64,000 nucleotides of DNA, taken from Cardinalis cardinalis. Its lineage: Eukaryota; Chordata; Aves; Passeriformes; Cardinalidae. Location: the NCBI GenBank assembly GCA_014549065.1, contig JACDOX010000027.1, positions 3,012,847 through 3,076,846 of the forward strand, given 5' to 3'. Under the pieces are notes generated by a model. The model did not search any database. It had not been told where the DNA came from and worked only from the letters and a program-made list of their open reading frames with translations. Positions 10,823 through 24,555 of this stretch are shown here, one piece after another (position 1 is the stretch's first letter; the number at the start of each line of letters is the position of its first letter). Made by a program: the position numbers and the translations under genes.

Positions 10823-12725
10823 CATTCAGATGCTTCACCTGGAGTTATATTTCTTATGTTCATGGGTAAAGGAGGAAGTATTTAAAGAAATTCTAATCAT
10901 TGTATCTAACTGCATCCAGCAAACAACTCTCTCTGAAGACTGCTGTGGTTAAGAATATTTAACAGTAGAAGCTGCTACCTTGAGCTTAATGTAGACTTGC
11001 TTTAAAATAGAGAAGAGGCTGTCTTCATCAAAGCTGGTGTTTTAAATAGGAAATATTTTGGTAAATATAAAATACCCAAAATAGCTGCTACATTCACCAA
11101 AAATATGGAAAGAGCCTGCTTTTGTGGCTTAAATTTGCTCATTTCTTATCTTAAATAGAATGAGATGCATTTGTAATACTGCACAATGTAACTGTATCTC
11201 TTCTGTAAAAGTCAGAAAATTTCTTGTTTTATAATGGGTGACAAAGGAGAACTCTAAAAAAAAAGAGGTGAATAAAATCTTATTATAATCTATTATCAAA
11301 ATGGAAAGCAAGACCAATTTTCACCTGAGAATAAGTTTTGTGATGAGAGTTCTTAAAAGAAGCAAGGCTAGATTTAATTCCATTGGCCACAGAAATAGAA
11401 TGTGAGTTAACCTGTGTCTCAGCCTGTCATTTNAGCACCTGGCAATGAATCCAGATGGTTTCCCAGAACTGTTCCCAGTCCCAGCTTTGCCCAAAGAAAT
11501 GAGGTGCAATACCCATTTCTAAAAGTTGCATTTCAGTAAAAAGTAAATTTCAGTTAAGATTTAGCAATATATTTACTAGTAGCAAATTTATTTTAACTAG
11601 AATGAATCATACTTCCCAGTGAAATGGTTGAGGTATTTCCACTAATTGTTTACACCCAAAATGTTTTCTTAATCTTTGAATGTTACAATTTTGACACCCT
11701 CTTTGAGTACAAAACTTTCTATTAACTAATGTTTCCTGAGTCCTTCTGACATTATACTGTGGCAGCAAGATATGAAGTCTAAAAAAGACTTCATTTTCAC
11801 GTCCACAAATCGATAGAAGTGACAGGATGCATGATACAAGTTACATATAAATCACAGGAGTTGTAAGTTTTATAAGACTGGGACTGCCTGTGGTGCTTTG
11901 GGGGTAGATGAAATCAGGTAGTGCTATTCCAACAAGATTAAAATCCTAATTAGATACTAGAAGGCTAGAAACACCTGTCAAGGATTTCCTGAAAAGGTGC
12001 TCTTCCACAAAAAATCAGGATCCAGTACCATGGATTCTCTGCAAAGAGAAACTTCATGCTGTGCATTGGGTCTCTTGAATGCCATTCAGCACAGTTCTAA
12101 TCCCACGATAGAAAAGGGCTTTCAGAGATGGCAGGACATGGTATTCAGGTGCAAATGTTCATGAGAATACAGACTTCCATGAATATTCAGGATGTTTTTC
12201 TTTTCCTCAGGCTTTCTTGGGAGTGCACTGCCATTCATACGGCTGTGTGCAAAAACAACAGAAGGAACCTGGTTCTACAGTGGGAATTTCTTTACTTCAT
12301 CTGAGTTCTGAGATTATTTTTGTGTACTCACTCATCTTTCTTATCAGTTTGTGTTGTTGTTGCCTTGCATACTGACAACCAATCGAGCTCACAGCTGAGA
12401 TAAGATTCCACAAAGGTCCACAAGTACATCAGTAAAACACTGTTTCATACCTTTCTCTCTGAATCCAGGCTTTAAAGCCCAAGGATCCAGCCCCCCAGGG
12501 AACCTAAGGTGTTGAAAACCACTGTTGCTTCTGGAAATGGAATACTTCTTGCTTAGTGAGGAACTGATTGCATAAATGTGTCCAAAACAAAGCGGCTAAG
12601 GTACTTTCAGGAAGCCTGTTATGGAAGATTTGGAACAAATTTAAGTGCCTCTTCACTCCTTTTCACTGTTCCTTCCCTTGCCCNGTTCTGCAATAAAATA
12701 GTTTTCAGTATAAATATCTTGGACT
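10823..12725. other. Intergenic, AT-rich, single-copy
   Basis: No repeat family, splice-bounded coding exon or RNA gene was recognised. Short open frames here are AT-rich and show no protein-family features. Confidence 0.6.
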
Positions 12726-13223
12726 TCATAGAAATATAGAAACACTTAGATTGGAATACACTTCTAAGATACTCAAGCCTAACCATTAACCCAGGACTGN
12801 CAAGTCCACCACTAAACCTTGTCCCTGTGTGCCACATCTACATGTTCTATCTGCAGGAATGAGGACTCCACCACTTCCCTAGGCAGTCCAATGCAGGCAG
12901 TTCCAATGCCTGACAACCTTTTCAGGGAAGAAATTTTTCCTAACATCCAATCTAAACCTCCCCTGGTACAGCTGGAGGGCGTTTCCTCTTCTCCTGGAGG
13001 ACATTTCCTCTTCTACTGTCACTTGTTACCTGGGAGAAGAGACTGACACCTGTGTGGCTCCACTCTCCTCTCAGGCAGTTGTGGAGAGCCAAGGTCCCCC
13101 TTGAGCCTCCTTTTCTCAGCTAAACACCCCCTGCTCCCTCAGACACTGCTCAAAAGACTTCTGCTCCAGACCCGTCAGCAGCTATATTGCCCTTCTTCTT
13201 TGGATACACTCCAGCATTTCAGT
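12726..13223 (-). mobile_element. CR1 LINE fragment (antisense)
   Basis: Reverse-complement CR1 3' half. The tail-like TCATAGAAATATAGAAAC start is followed by 'aagtccaccactaaacc', 'ccacttccctaggcagtcca', 'gttccaatgcctgacaacct', 'tttcctaacatccaatctaa', 'ctgctccctcagacactgct' and 'tggatacactccagca'. These are diagnostic CR1 3' blocks. The 5' end of the element is truncated at about 13223. Confidence 0.93.
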
Positions 13224-16200
13224 GATACAGGTTTTCAGACAAAAGTGCACAGGATTAGGGAGAGCTCTCAGGTGTACAGTGCTTTGTACCTTTGTTTTTC
13301 TTGAGTGCTTCGTGTATAAGCTCTCTGCAAATTTTGGTGGCTTGAATGTTGAATTTTTTTCTGTTGAATATTTGTAAGAACAAAGAGGTGGAAGTACCAT
13401 TTCCCACCTCCCCTGGCTTGTGCAAGAGCCCTTTAATATTTTCTTTATTTTAGTTTCCCCATCCCGACATTTCAGCTTTTCCTAGCTCCTTTTCTAGNTC
13501 TGTGTTGGAGCTGAGAAATCTGATCTGATCTGGCTGCCAAGATGAGTCAGCAGAAGAGCTCTTTGTCCCTCTGCATAGTCCTAATGTCTGACACTTCCTG
13601 GGAAGAGGAATGATTTCTTAGACACTGGAATTTCCTTTGCGGCGATCANGAGAGGTGGGCCGGGGATTAAATGAGATTGAAAGAACATTTTCATGGGGAG
13701 TCAACTGCTAAAATGNCAGAAATTCAGTGTGAAGTGGGTAAATAAAACTAAAATCACTATTCCTTCATTCCAGAGCATGCCAAGAAAAGAGTTTATATCT
13801 TTGTGTGTATGTATTTAGGTTGCATTGTGCCTGCAATTTAATTAAAGATAATATAGAGAGAGCAAAAATTGAAGCCAAGTCACTCCATGGAAAACTCTGG
13901 CATGTTAGTAGACAAGACACTTCCTAGCTTCAAATATGAAAACTTGAGTCATTTTTGTTGGATGTGCTCATGATATTGGCAAGCAGTATATGTTAAAATC
14001 CCCATTGTTGAGAAATCTAAATTCCCTCTTCCCTTAAAATATCTGTACTCAGTATAGGAGGGCTTATGACCTTTTCATAAGTGAACAAATGTTANACTGA
14101 ATAATGGTTGCAGTAGTTCAGTGAGGATTTTGTAGAGGAAAAAGTGTTGCTCTTGGCCAAAATAAATGCTGGCAAAATCAAGATAAGCTGGTGGAAGAGA
14201 CATTTTTCATGCAAGTTGGTAGCTTGCTCCAGACAAAGTCATCTTTTCCTGTGTGTAGGNTGGAAATAGCGCTTCCCTCTTCAGAGGGATGTCAGAACAC
14301 ATCGAAGGAAGGTGAGGCAGCCAAGGCCATGTTCAGACTGCTTGTACCCTAATGCCTGTCACAACTCCATCTCTCCATTGTCTGAGGAATCAAGTCTGAG
14401 CAGTCTGAGTCANTCATGACTAATTTGAATGTAGTAGTTATAACTCCTAAATTAAGCTCCCTGAGTAGGGAGTGTGAACACACCTTCAGATGTTACAGTA
14501 AAGGGAGGGCCATCTAATTATCTTAAGAGTCTGTACTTTCCCAGAGATTTCTTTAGGAAAGGATTGGGTTGTTTGTAGTCCATTTCTTCAGTTCTCTCTC
14601 AATTCATAATATTTTTTTCCATTTGCTCTAAAAGCCCATTTTCCCACTAATGTTAAAATAAGTGATACAACAGCCATTTATTTGTTGCAGGCTGACAGNT
14701 CCCAAAATCTGGGAAATTTTGTATCTATTCAAAAAGTGATGGTCAATATAATTGTCAGCTAAAATCCCTGTAGGAGATGTATGTCACGCAGCAAAAAATC
14801 TCTGCTGAAGCTACTTGAATTATTTCCTCAGACAGAGTGAGCAGTAGTGACAGATGGCCTTTTTTCCTATTCTCCATGTATTGCTGGAGGTTTGCCTTGC
14901 AGAGCCATGCTGGTTGGGATAAGAAAGCAAACAAAGCTGCCTTGAGGCTTCTCAACAGCATAAACACATTGAAAGTTGGGGCTCTGGGGAGAGGAGCCAG
15001 AGCTGGACCAAATGGTGAGGACAAAACCAAAATCCTTTGCATTTTCTGTTTGCTGGTGCTGCTGCTGTTGTCTCGTTGGGGTAAGAAAGAAGGAGGTGGT
15101 GACTGGAGCTGGTACAAAAGCACACGTTGCCCACATCAGCAAGGCTCTGGTAAAACTCTACCCTAAGTGTTTTGTCCCAGGTCGCACAGAAAGTCTCAAT
15201 CAGGTGAAGCAGGCCGACTGTGTCAGTGAGGAGAGGGAAGGGCTGATATTCCCAGCTAACACAGCCGTGCAAGTGGGAAGGAGCTTCTGAGCTAGTGAAA
15301 CTATCAAAAACATTGCTTGTAGCTGCATCACTGCTTGCTGCAGGAGGGTGTTACACTGCTTAAAAAAAACACCAAACCCCAGTTTTACTGAAATAGCTGT
15401 GTCCTCGCTAGACATGCTTTTCAGGATAGCACTCTGCTATTCCCGAGCTGATAAGGCTGCCCCACTGTGCAGATAGCCTTGACAGTGCTGCTATTCGTTC
15501 TCCTCTGTGGAATGGCAATCATAATATTTCACCCTTTGTCTTCATCCTAAGAGCCAGGGATGTCAGATCCATCCTGGGGAAACAGCCAGATCCCCCAGGT
15601 TTGGCTGTCAACTCAGCTCTGCATCCGTCGCTCCACAATGAGCCTCCCACTGCGGGCGCTGGTGGGGGAAGGTAAACTGTGACCTTGTGTGGCAATGAAC
15701 TGCATAGCCTGCCTTATTGTCAGGGCCTGATTGTTGCTTTCAGGATTGGTCTATAAGAAAGTTCCCTTTTAGAGCTATCCCTGTTTCTGCCCTTTGTTTC
15801 TCTTTCTTTCTCATTTTCCTGTGTCTGAATCTAGCGACACACATGATTTATACCAGTGCAAACCCTGTTGCACTGATGTGGAAGGATCTGCAGCTGCTGG
15901 TGTTAGCTTGACTGGTGAATTGCTCAGTGGCTTGGACTCCTCCTAGAGCCTGGAGTCATTCTGCAACTTGACTAAGTTAAGCTTCAGTGATCACTGCCCA
16001 GTTCATCTCTTGGGCTGCATGATTTTGTCCTCGTATGGAGTTGTACTGGCCTGCAGCCAGACTGCACTTCTTTGTGTCCATGTGCTCCAGAAAACATATC
16101 TAACACATTCCCTTAGTTAGCTGGATGCCCTACCAAGGCCCAGTGTTTGCTTTCACCTGGCTCTGTTTCCTTTATCCTCTGAGGAGAGGAACAAGCACAA

Positions 16201-16229
16201 ATCCTGATCTCTCACTGAGTTGCCTTGGC
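13224..16229. other. Intergenic, single-copy
   Basis: About 3 kb with no recognised repeat. Several overlapping 90-120 codon frames on both strands lie around 14755-15415. Their mutual overlap, lack of domain features and lack of splice context argue against coding. No RNA gene was recognised. Confidence 0.6.
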
Positions 16230-17541
16230 CATCTACAAAGACATCCAGACCCAGTAAAATCANGGAAAAGATTATTCTGAGAGGTATTGAAAACACCTGG
16301 ATGACACAGACACTGGTCATAGCCAGCATAGCTTCATGAGGGGAAAGTCCTGCTTATCAAACCTAACATCCTTCTACAACAGGATAACCCACCCAGTTAT
16401 CTCCAAAACCAGTAGATGTAATCTTGGACTTCAGCAAAGCTTTCAATACTGTCTCACAGTGTCCTTCTGGATAAAATATCTGGCACACAGCTGGATAAAT
16501 GCACCATGGATTGGTGAGCAGCTGGCTCACAGGTCAGGTATACTGGGTAATAGTAAATGGGGTGACATCAGNGTGGGAACCTGTCACTAGTGGTGTTCCA
16601 CAGGGCTCCATCCTCAGCCCTGTGCTCTTCATCATCTTCATTAATTACTCTGATGCAGGGCTGGAAGGGAAATTAAGTTTGCTNACATCACTAAATTGGG
16701 AGGAGCTGTTGACTCCCGTGAGGATTGAGAGGCCCAGCAGAGCGACCTTGACAAATCTGAGGTNTGGGCAGTCACCAGTTGTGCCAGACAATTGTATCTG
16801 CNCCTGGGATGGGGCAACCCTGGATGTATGGACAGACTGGAGAATGAGAGGTTGGAGAGCAGCACTGAGGAAAGGGACCTGGGAGTCCTGGTCAATGGCA
16901 AGCTGAACAAGAGTCAGCAGTGCCCGGGCAGCCAGGAGGGCCAACCCTGACCTGGGGTGCATCAGGCACAGCATGGCCAGCTGGGCAAGGGAGGGGATTG
17001 TCCCATTCTGTTCTGCACTGGGGCTGCCTCACCTCGAGTGCTGGGGGCAGCTTTGGGTGCNACAGTATAAGACAGANATTAAGCTTTTAGGAGTGTCCGA
17101 AAGAGGGCAATGAATGCAGGGAAGGTCCTGGAGGGGAAGCCATATGAGGAGTGGCTGAGGTCACTTCATCTGTTTAGTTTGGAGGAGACTGAGGGGAGAC
17201 CTCATTGCAGTCTGCAGCTTCTACNTGAGGGGAAGAGAAGGGGCAGGCACTGATCTCTTCACTCATGACCAGTGACAGGACCCAAGGCAATGGCCTGAAG
17301 CTGTGTCAGGGGAGATTTAGCCTGGAGATTAGAGAAAGGTTCTTCACCCAGAGGGTGGTTGGGCGCTGGAACAGGCTCTCCAGGGAAATGTTCACAGCAC
17401 CAGCCTGACAGAGTTCAAGAAGCATTTGGACAGTGCTCTCAGGCACCTGGTGTTACTCTTGGGGTGGTCTGTGCAGGGCTTGGTGATCCTTGTGGGTGCC
17501 TTCCAACTCCATATTCTGTGATTCTATGATTCTATTATTAG
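16230..17541 (+). mobile_element. CR1 LINE fragment with RT remnant, 1.3 kb
   Basis: The largest CR1 copy in the window, sense orientation. It includes the RT core remnant: 'cttcatgaggggaaagtcct', then 'gacttcagcaaagctttcaa' (motif A region, F-D-x-x-K-A-F type), then the conserved 'ggtgttccacagggctccat' (motif B, GVPQGSILSP). The expected YADD/FADD region is degraded. It continues through the ORF2 C-terminal and 3' blocks to a proper CR1 tail, ATTCTGTGATTCTATGATTC, at about 17512-17535. Stops, shifts and Ns show it is inactive. The protein frames at 16336-16910 are this remnant. Confidence 0.95.
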
Positions 17542-20500
17542 TTGTAGCTAAAAGCTTGTTAAAACTTGGAACCAAAACTGATTATACATTTTTTCAGTAC
17601 AATTTGAACACTGGGGCTGTGCAGGATATGTGATGATTGGACCATCTTCAGTCCTGTAGCTAGGAAGGAGCTGTCTTGGTAATGATTTTCTGGACCCAAC
17701 AGTCACCTGTACAATGCCACCANGCCTTTTGCCTGCAGTGCAGGCAGAGGCCAGCTTGGGAGTTATCTGGAAATATGATTCTTTATGCCAGCTTCACAAG
17801 GGGATGGTGAGTGACAGCAACAAGCAGGGACTTGCTTCTTCTCCAACACCTTGCTGCACTACATGAGGCTGCAGCAGCCAAATAGCATCAGGCCCAAGGT
17901 TCATCTGTTCTCCCAGCAGTGCTCCTCCCAGGCACACCTTCCTCTGCAACATCTCCTCGTAGGGTCACAGCAACATGCCCTACCCATAATAAAGGCATTA
18001 TTTTAAATAATATTTAACAGTCATAAATGTTATTGCATATGGGTACTTTGTGCCATTTGGGTATGTCACTGTTTGAATATTTCCTAATGTCCTTAATTAT
18101 ATTAATGAAGAAAAAAACCCTCTTTTTGGTTGTTATTTTTTTAATTGCAGGAAACAAATAGCAATCCTGCTGCTTTCAGGTAGGTTGTGAGTCCTGCAAA
18201 ATTAGCTACTAGAAACACTCTTTGCATTTGCAAAAGGCAAAAAACAAAATCCTGCTTTTTTTCCCCCCACTATATTGTAGTGAATTTTTAAAATAATTGT
18301 AANCCCTTTGTAAGTATCCCACAGCATGGTAGTGGCATTTTAGTCAGCAAGATTTGGTGGGAGGTATTCTGGAGAATAGGATGTTTTGGAACTGGATGAC
18401 CTTCACAACCACATTTTTAGATGACCCTTGTGAAAACCGTTTTTAAAACCTGTGTAAATTAAATGAGCTAATGTAGCAGTCTGCAGGAGATGCTGAACTC
18501 ACAGTCAGATGGGAACAAAGGACACAGGAGAGGAAATTCAACTTAGAGAATGCTAATTCACACCTATAAACTACTGTGCACAAAACCAGCTGGGATTGAA
18601 TTCCCTGCTCCTCTNTGGATGTTAATGACAAAAAGTGTGTAGCAATAATGGGTTAATCACCCTTCAAGAAAGGCTCTTGGGGGAAACTGAACGGGGGCAG
18701 AGAGAGAAGAGGAAAGTCAAGTCTAAGTTCAGCAGCAGCACTAAGAAATCTGGCTATATATGCCCAGAAAGTGCTACTGCCTCTGCTTCTGCTTCCACCA
18801 GTGTTATGGTGGTGTGGCAAAGTCTGCTTCTGCTCCAGCAATGAAATGGAACATGATCAGTGGGGAATCTTGCTAAAATTCCAGATTATTGTTGTTATTA
18901 TTATTGCTATTATTATTATTGCTCTCTGATAAACCATAAGCATGCCAGTCTCTCCAGTGAGCAAGCCCAGTGAATGCAGTTGATGTTAACCTTNAGTGAT
19001 ACATTCCTGGGTGTTCCTCAGCCTCCACAACAGCATTTTGTTTGGAAAGGAGCATTGAGAGAGGGTCAAGCTGCAGCCTGTCCCAACCCCTCACAAAGCT
19101 CAGAGACTTGTGGTGCAGGNGTGCTTACCAGTGACCTGTAGGTTGGCTCAACAACTCATCCTNCCTAAAATCTCACTCATCCCATGCATCCTTTCCATTT
19201 TTCCTTGAGAGATTCCCTGTAACTGCTTCAGAGCTTCGATGCAAACACCTTTGTTTGAAATACAAAATGACAGCAGCAGATGCCTTCATAGACAGCAAAA
19301 GGCTTGGAGAAGGGCAGAGTAAATAAACAGCGAAAATTAAATATATAATATTGCCACACAAGAGAGGAGCTTTCTCTTCAAAATGAAGCAATTAACATGT
19401 AGGGACTCATTCTGCTGGGCTGGGAGGAAGCAGGAGGCACGTTATTTAAACAAATTGCCATGTAGCCCGTGATTATCATTAGGATTCATTCAAGCCCAGG
19501 CATTCAGTAAAGCTTCTGCTCTGTGGCTGGCTCTGTGCTGCCTCTCTATCAGTACCTATTGTTTCATAATCTCGCCATACTCGACGCTTTTTTTATCCCA
19601 ACCAAGTCTGCCTTGTTTGTTATGCTCCCCACTGACTAAGCCAGAGCACATTAACAATGCAGGGTTTCATTCAGCTCTTTTTCTCGGGTTAGCTGAAAGA
19701 GGGATGTCTTCTCCCCTAATTGCAGAGGATCTCTTCAGCCTTGCAATTTCTGCACTGAAGCTTTTTTAGGGGAAGGCGTGGGGCTATACATAAACCCAAA
19801 AACTCACTGGCAGGGCAGATAATTGCTCTTTCCCTCCAAGCAGGGCAGAGCCCTCCTAAACAGCTCTGCACAGCCAAGCTTCTGCATGGCAGACGGGAAC
19901 CTCACACGNGGCACAGCAGCCACAGGCTCTCTCCCTCCATCCCAGCCAAATGGCTTCCCTCTGCTCACAGGAGCACAGCTCAGGTGGGCTAGCTAGGACC
20001 AGATCTGGCCTTTCCTGGCCATGCTCTGCCCAGGGGCAGACCCCATCTGGGGTGTGAAGATGAGCAGGACAAGGATGTGCTGCCAAGTGCGCCCCTTGCA
20101 TAGGCACCACCACCACATGCTTCCCACTGAGAAGGGAATCACTTCCCTTGCAAGAACGGGGCTTGTCACAAATATTTCCAGGTTTTTAAATTTTTTCCTC
20201 CCTCTGTTCTGATCTAGAACAAAACCAACACCTTTTTGTTGCTTTAGGAGTATTGACCTGACTGAGGAGCAATCTTCCTTCCTAGGTGCTGAGGGGAGCA
20301 GCCTGGTCATCTCCAAGGAGCCCCAAACTTTGCATGGTCACTTTCCCCTTGGCACATCTGCCAAATCCCCAGTGCCCACAGTGTCCTGGAGCTGTAGCAC
20401 CAGGAATCCATACCTGCCCAAGCTTCAGCATGCTCAAACCTCCCTTGGCATCTTCCCTCACTGTTTCTCCTCTTTCTGAGTATCTGTGCCTCCCAGTGTG

Positions 20501-21714
20501 GGTCGAGAACATTCAGCAGCCAGGACCCCACTGCATGGATGCACAGACTCACCATCGCTCTGTTCTCTCCCTCTGCCAGGAACGCATTGCAAAACCACCC
20601 ATCCCTTCTGCAGGAAAGTGGCCTCCTCTTCACAAACCTCTGCCTTTCTCCTNTTGAAACCTCAAAGTGATGTTTTTGGAGCATCACTCAGTGTGGATTA
20701 ATCCAATCAGAACTGGGCTGTGTTTCCCTTTCTGCATGCTNTGTTTCAAAGATGCACCCAGCACAGCATCAAAGCCTCTCCACCCACAACTGAAGGGAAA
20801 GTGCAACATTAAGTACATAAAATGCAAAACTACCACAGACAAATACATATTTTGCATATAATGTGTCCATATAAACAAAGTTTATAAAGATAATATAAAT
20901 CTATATATACACATGTAGAGCATTTATATATGAAACAGATATTAATACTACATAATNACACAAATTTATATTTCTATGCTATGTACATTTATTTACATTT
21001 GTAAAGATATATTGTGGCTATACAATGTACTTAAGCCACTGGTTTTAGCTCAAATAAGACATTTTCAGACTAACATTTTCACATATGTCCAAGAAAAGAA
21101 GGCTGTGCCCAGAGGCAGANACCTGTGGTTCAGGTACTGCAGATGGGGATGGAGAGGGGGTCTCGGAGAAGCTTCAGTACAATGAGCCAGGAGACCTTTA
21201 GCAAACACAGGCTCAGGGCTTTGCTTTAAATTGCACCTCTTATGTGAAGGGAGAAGGTGCTTCCCTAGCTCACCCCCTTGTTGCTGTCTGAATCTGTTCC
21301 TCTGTAGTTTAGGGTAATCCTGGCCATGACAGGAGGACGACTACCTTCCATGGGACAAGAAGCCGTGCTCAGCACGATGAACCATCACCCAAAGCAGGTC
21401 TCCAGCAGCACCCCTGCAGGGCAGCCTTGGCTGGGCTGCAGCTCNTCATCCTTCTGCTTTCTAGGTGTGATGTGCATTGAGGCCACGTCCCCAAGTCTGA
21501 ACCCTCTCCAAGCTTCAGCAGCAGCTTGCACAGCATTTTGAGGTTCACATTTCTGGATTTAGGCTCAGGAGCTGTGGGCTGAGCTAANCATAGCCACTAA
21601 ATCCCCTTCTGGATCAGGAGCTTGTTGTGGTGCAACCCAGAAAGTACCTTTGNCTGCAAAACAACGACTGGCTGCTATGGGACCCTGAAGGGACCTGGGA
21701 CTGCGCGNGGNACN
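17542..21714. other. Intergenic, single-copy with microsatellite and AT-rich patches
   Basis: About 4 kb without recognised transposons. It contains an ATT-type microsatellite (18886-18922), a candidate conserved non-coding stretch (about 19383-19700) and a very AT-rich patch (about 20870-21030). Overlapping two-strand open frames near 19856-20687 contain Ns and show no domain. Confidence 0.6.
18886..18922. repeat. Imperfect (ATT)n microsatellite
   Basis: ATTATTGTTGTTATTATTAT followed by TGCTATTATTATTATTGC. The trinucleotide units are interrupted by G and C substitutions. Confidence 0.9.
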
Positions 21715-22084
21715 GTGCCTGGAGAAGAGGAGGCTCAGGGGGCACCTTATCACTCTCNACAACCNCCTGAAAGGAGGGTGTAGCCAGGNGGGGGTCAGTC
21801 TCTTCTCCCAAGCAANTNGTGAAGGGCAAAGAGGAAATGGCCTCAAGTTGCACAGGGGAAGTTTAGACTGGATACTAGGAAAAATTTCTTTCCCAAAAAG
21901 CTTGTCAGGCATTGGAACAGGCTGCCTAGGGAAGTGGTGGAGTCCCCATTCCTGGAGGTATTTAAAAGATGTGCAGATGTGGCAAGTGGGGAGGGATATG
22001 GTTTAGTGGTGTACTTGATAGTACGGGATTAACAGTTGATCTTAGAGGCCTTTTCCAAGACAAAAAGTCCTGTGATTCTATGTG
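21715..22084 (+). mobile_element. CR1 LINE 3' fragment
   Basis: Sense CR1 3' end: 'cctggagaagaggaggctca', 'gggggcaccttatcactctc', 'ggcctcaagttgcacagggg', 'aagtttagactggatactag', 'gcattggaacaggctgccta', 'gggaagtggtggagtcccca', ending with CCTGTGATTCTATG. It is 5'-truncated and contains many Ns. Confidence 0.93.
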
Positions 22085-24555
22085 CTCACCTGTGCTAAAT
22101 CAGCAAAAAAGCTGAGCTGGAAGAAGCAAGACTACATCCAGGTATCTAAGAAGGGTTTTTACCTTCAGTTTGNGCTTTGAGAGGGCAGGGAGCTGTGCCA
22201 ACCCAACCTTCCTGTCCNAAGGCTGGAAGTATGGAGATAGTACAGGCAGATGAAGCCCCTAAATAGAGTGAGAGAGGAAAATGTAAGAATCAAAACAGAA
22301 ATGTTTCACACTTTCTGCTTTCTGAAGCATATAGGCACACTAACAAGGACATCTAAAGTCTGTACTCTGTCCAGAATGGAAAGTCACTATAAAATACTAA
22401 CAAAAGTGTCTTATCATCACCAAATGTTGATTTNCCCACTCCACATTTTCTTATCTTTATCTCTTCTAATTTTGAAGTTATTTTCCATATTTTCTGAAAT
22501 TTCTGTGNGTCATCTGCAACTGAATTTCATAGCAATTAACTCCTCAGGACCTATCAATTGTGTAAGGGAAGCCTGAGAAATAAGCTCAGAAAATTCCTGA
22601 AAATGAGCATTGAACTGCTAATATTAAACATAATAAGCACAATAATGAGGATGCTGATGGCCATTTGAAGACTAACATATGACAAATGATAGTGTAAATA
22701 TTCTTCACTCTGCCTTTTTGTCTTGANACTTGTTTTGCTTCTTGGAATGTTAATATTGAGAAAGAATTAACTAGTGGTTTAAATTACAACTCCATCAGTG
22801 CAAAAGAATTNTGTTCCTGCAATTTGGATATGAAAAAGATATAAATAACTTCTTAGCTAGTTATTTTAAAACATTTAAATTAAAAATAGTAAGCAGGTAT
22901 TAAATCAAACACTCCAGTACTGATTGATGCTAGGTTATCCAGGCTCAAAGAGATTTTTCTTCCTCAGATGAAATGAGCACTGCAGTGTGGTATTGCTGAA
23001 GTGAGGGCTGGCTACAGTTCCTTTGGCNCTACTGATTCCATCCAAGTTTAGCTTTCAGCTTCCCAAATAACTTGTGCAATCTCAGCTCCCACAAGGGATT
23101 AACCTGCCACTCCACAGCTCAACATCTTGCTTGGAGCTGGCTCTTAGCATTAAACCCACAGCCCTACACGAGCAGTGATGCTCCTCATACCTGCACAGAC
23201 CTGTCAGAGCTCACCCAACCCGATGTCTCAAGACCTGGCACGACCCATCACATCATTTCAGGAATCCATGTTTTTCCATGAGACTTGAGCTCTGCCCATC
23301 ATCTCCCTTTGCAGCAGGCCACGGCAGTGCCCTTTGGGGACTCTGCAGCTTGCAGCCAACATGACACATCCCATGCTGCCATGTTGGGCCAAAACTGGCT
23401 GCCCCAGAGGGTTGGCCGTCTTCCCTGGCACACTGGAGAGGACAAGACAGCACTATAAATCCTTGGGGTGGAGGTTGCCAGCTCTGGGGCAATGTTCTAG
23501 CACATCCAAATAATTGTAATTGGGACAAGACTGGGGGNTTGGCCATGGGAACAAGCAAGGCAGTGCAGGGCAGTAGCTGCCACCCCAGCAAGTACTGGGT
23601 GTCTGCTGTAAACATCAGCCAGGCAGGAATTGCTCCAGGCTCCCTATGCTGGCAGGGGCTTTGGAAACCCTCCAGCTTAAACCAGATTTGCCTTCTTCAG
23701 CACAAGCCTAATGGGATTGTAAGCAGTTAAATCTCTGTGACTTTCTCAGACAGTGTAATTTTACACAGCCTTGCCCTCTTCTCCTCCTTTCTATACCACA
23801 GCCTTAAGATCAGACAGTTTTCTTTCATTTCAACTTGGGTTTACTCAAAAGAAAAACATTTATTCTCTAACCAGTTTAAACAAATGTAAAATAACCTGCT
23901 GTGACCAGGCAGAGAAAAAAAGTGTGAGGGAAAAATACCCTGCTTTCCCTTAAATACCCTGCCTTCCCCTGCCAAATTGCCTTCCAAAGCAGCATCTGCT
24001 CCTCCAGCCAATTACAGGTGTCAGGCTGCCTCAGGATCTCTTGGTGTTTTATAGTGATCCATCAAGGAAACACATTACACAACTCTGAGCTGATAGGCTT
24101 ATGCAGGCAGCTGAGAGATGCATCATGGTCTCCCTTCTGACAGCAGGGTGACTTTGCTGGGGACCTGGGATGGGCTCCATGATCCATGTCCTGCCTGGTG
24201 ACCTGGCCAGTTGGAGCCATTACCTGGCAGAGGCACCAGCGCTCATGGGGAGAAAACTTGAGAGGAGAAGGCAGTGCTTTCTAGGGCAGCATCTGAAGAA
24301 TGATGTTAATCCATGGCCGTGTGGAAACTTGGAGAAGGTCCTTTTCTTCTGGATAAACCACAAGTTCTCAGCTCATTGAAGACAAGAGATAGCATATAGT
24401 TACCAAATTAGGGTAAACCGGTGTGATTTCTGTATTTCTTCAGTTTTTGTCACCCAAAGAAGAGGTGCAGACAGACTGTAGCTTCTCCTGCTTTCTGTCC
24501 CAGACATGCTGGTGTTTGCTGTGCACCAGAAACAAGACCTGCTTCCCAATGTCTT
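22085..24555. other. Intergenic, single-copy
   Basis: AT-rich to about 22930, more GC-rich afterwards. No repeat family, RNA gene or coding exon was recognised. A long two-strand open region at 23253-23730 shows no protein-family signs. Confidence 0.6.

Noticed and set aside
14755..15415. Cluster of overlapping 90-120 codon frames on both strands
   Set aside because: Mutually overlapping frames on both strands with leucine/cysteine-rich random-looking translation; no start context or splice sites stand out.
16336..16910. Reverse-transcriptase-like plus-strand frames as a gene
   Set aside because: They are fragments of a dead CR1 element with shifts, stops and Ns.
18151..18179. Possible 29-base exon between a TTTTTTTAATTGCAG acceptor and a CAGGTAGGT donor
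   Set aside because: The splice-site matches are good but the segment is tiny, contains an in-frame TAG in one phase and has no partner exons; chance is more likely.
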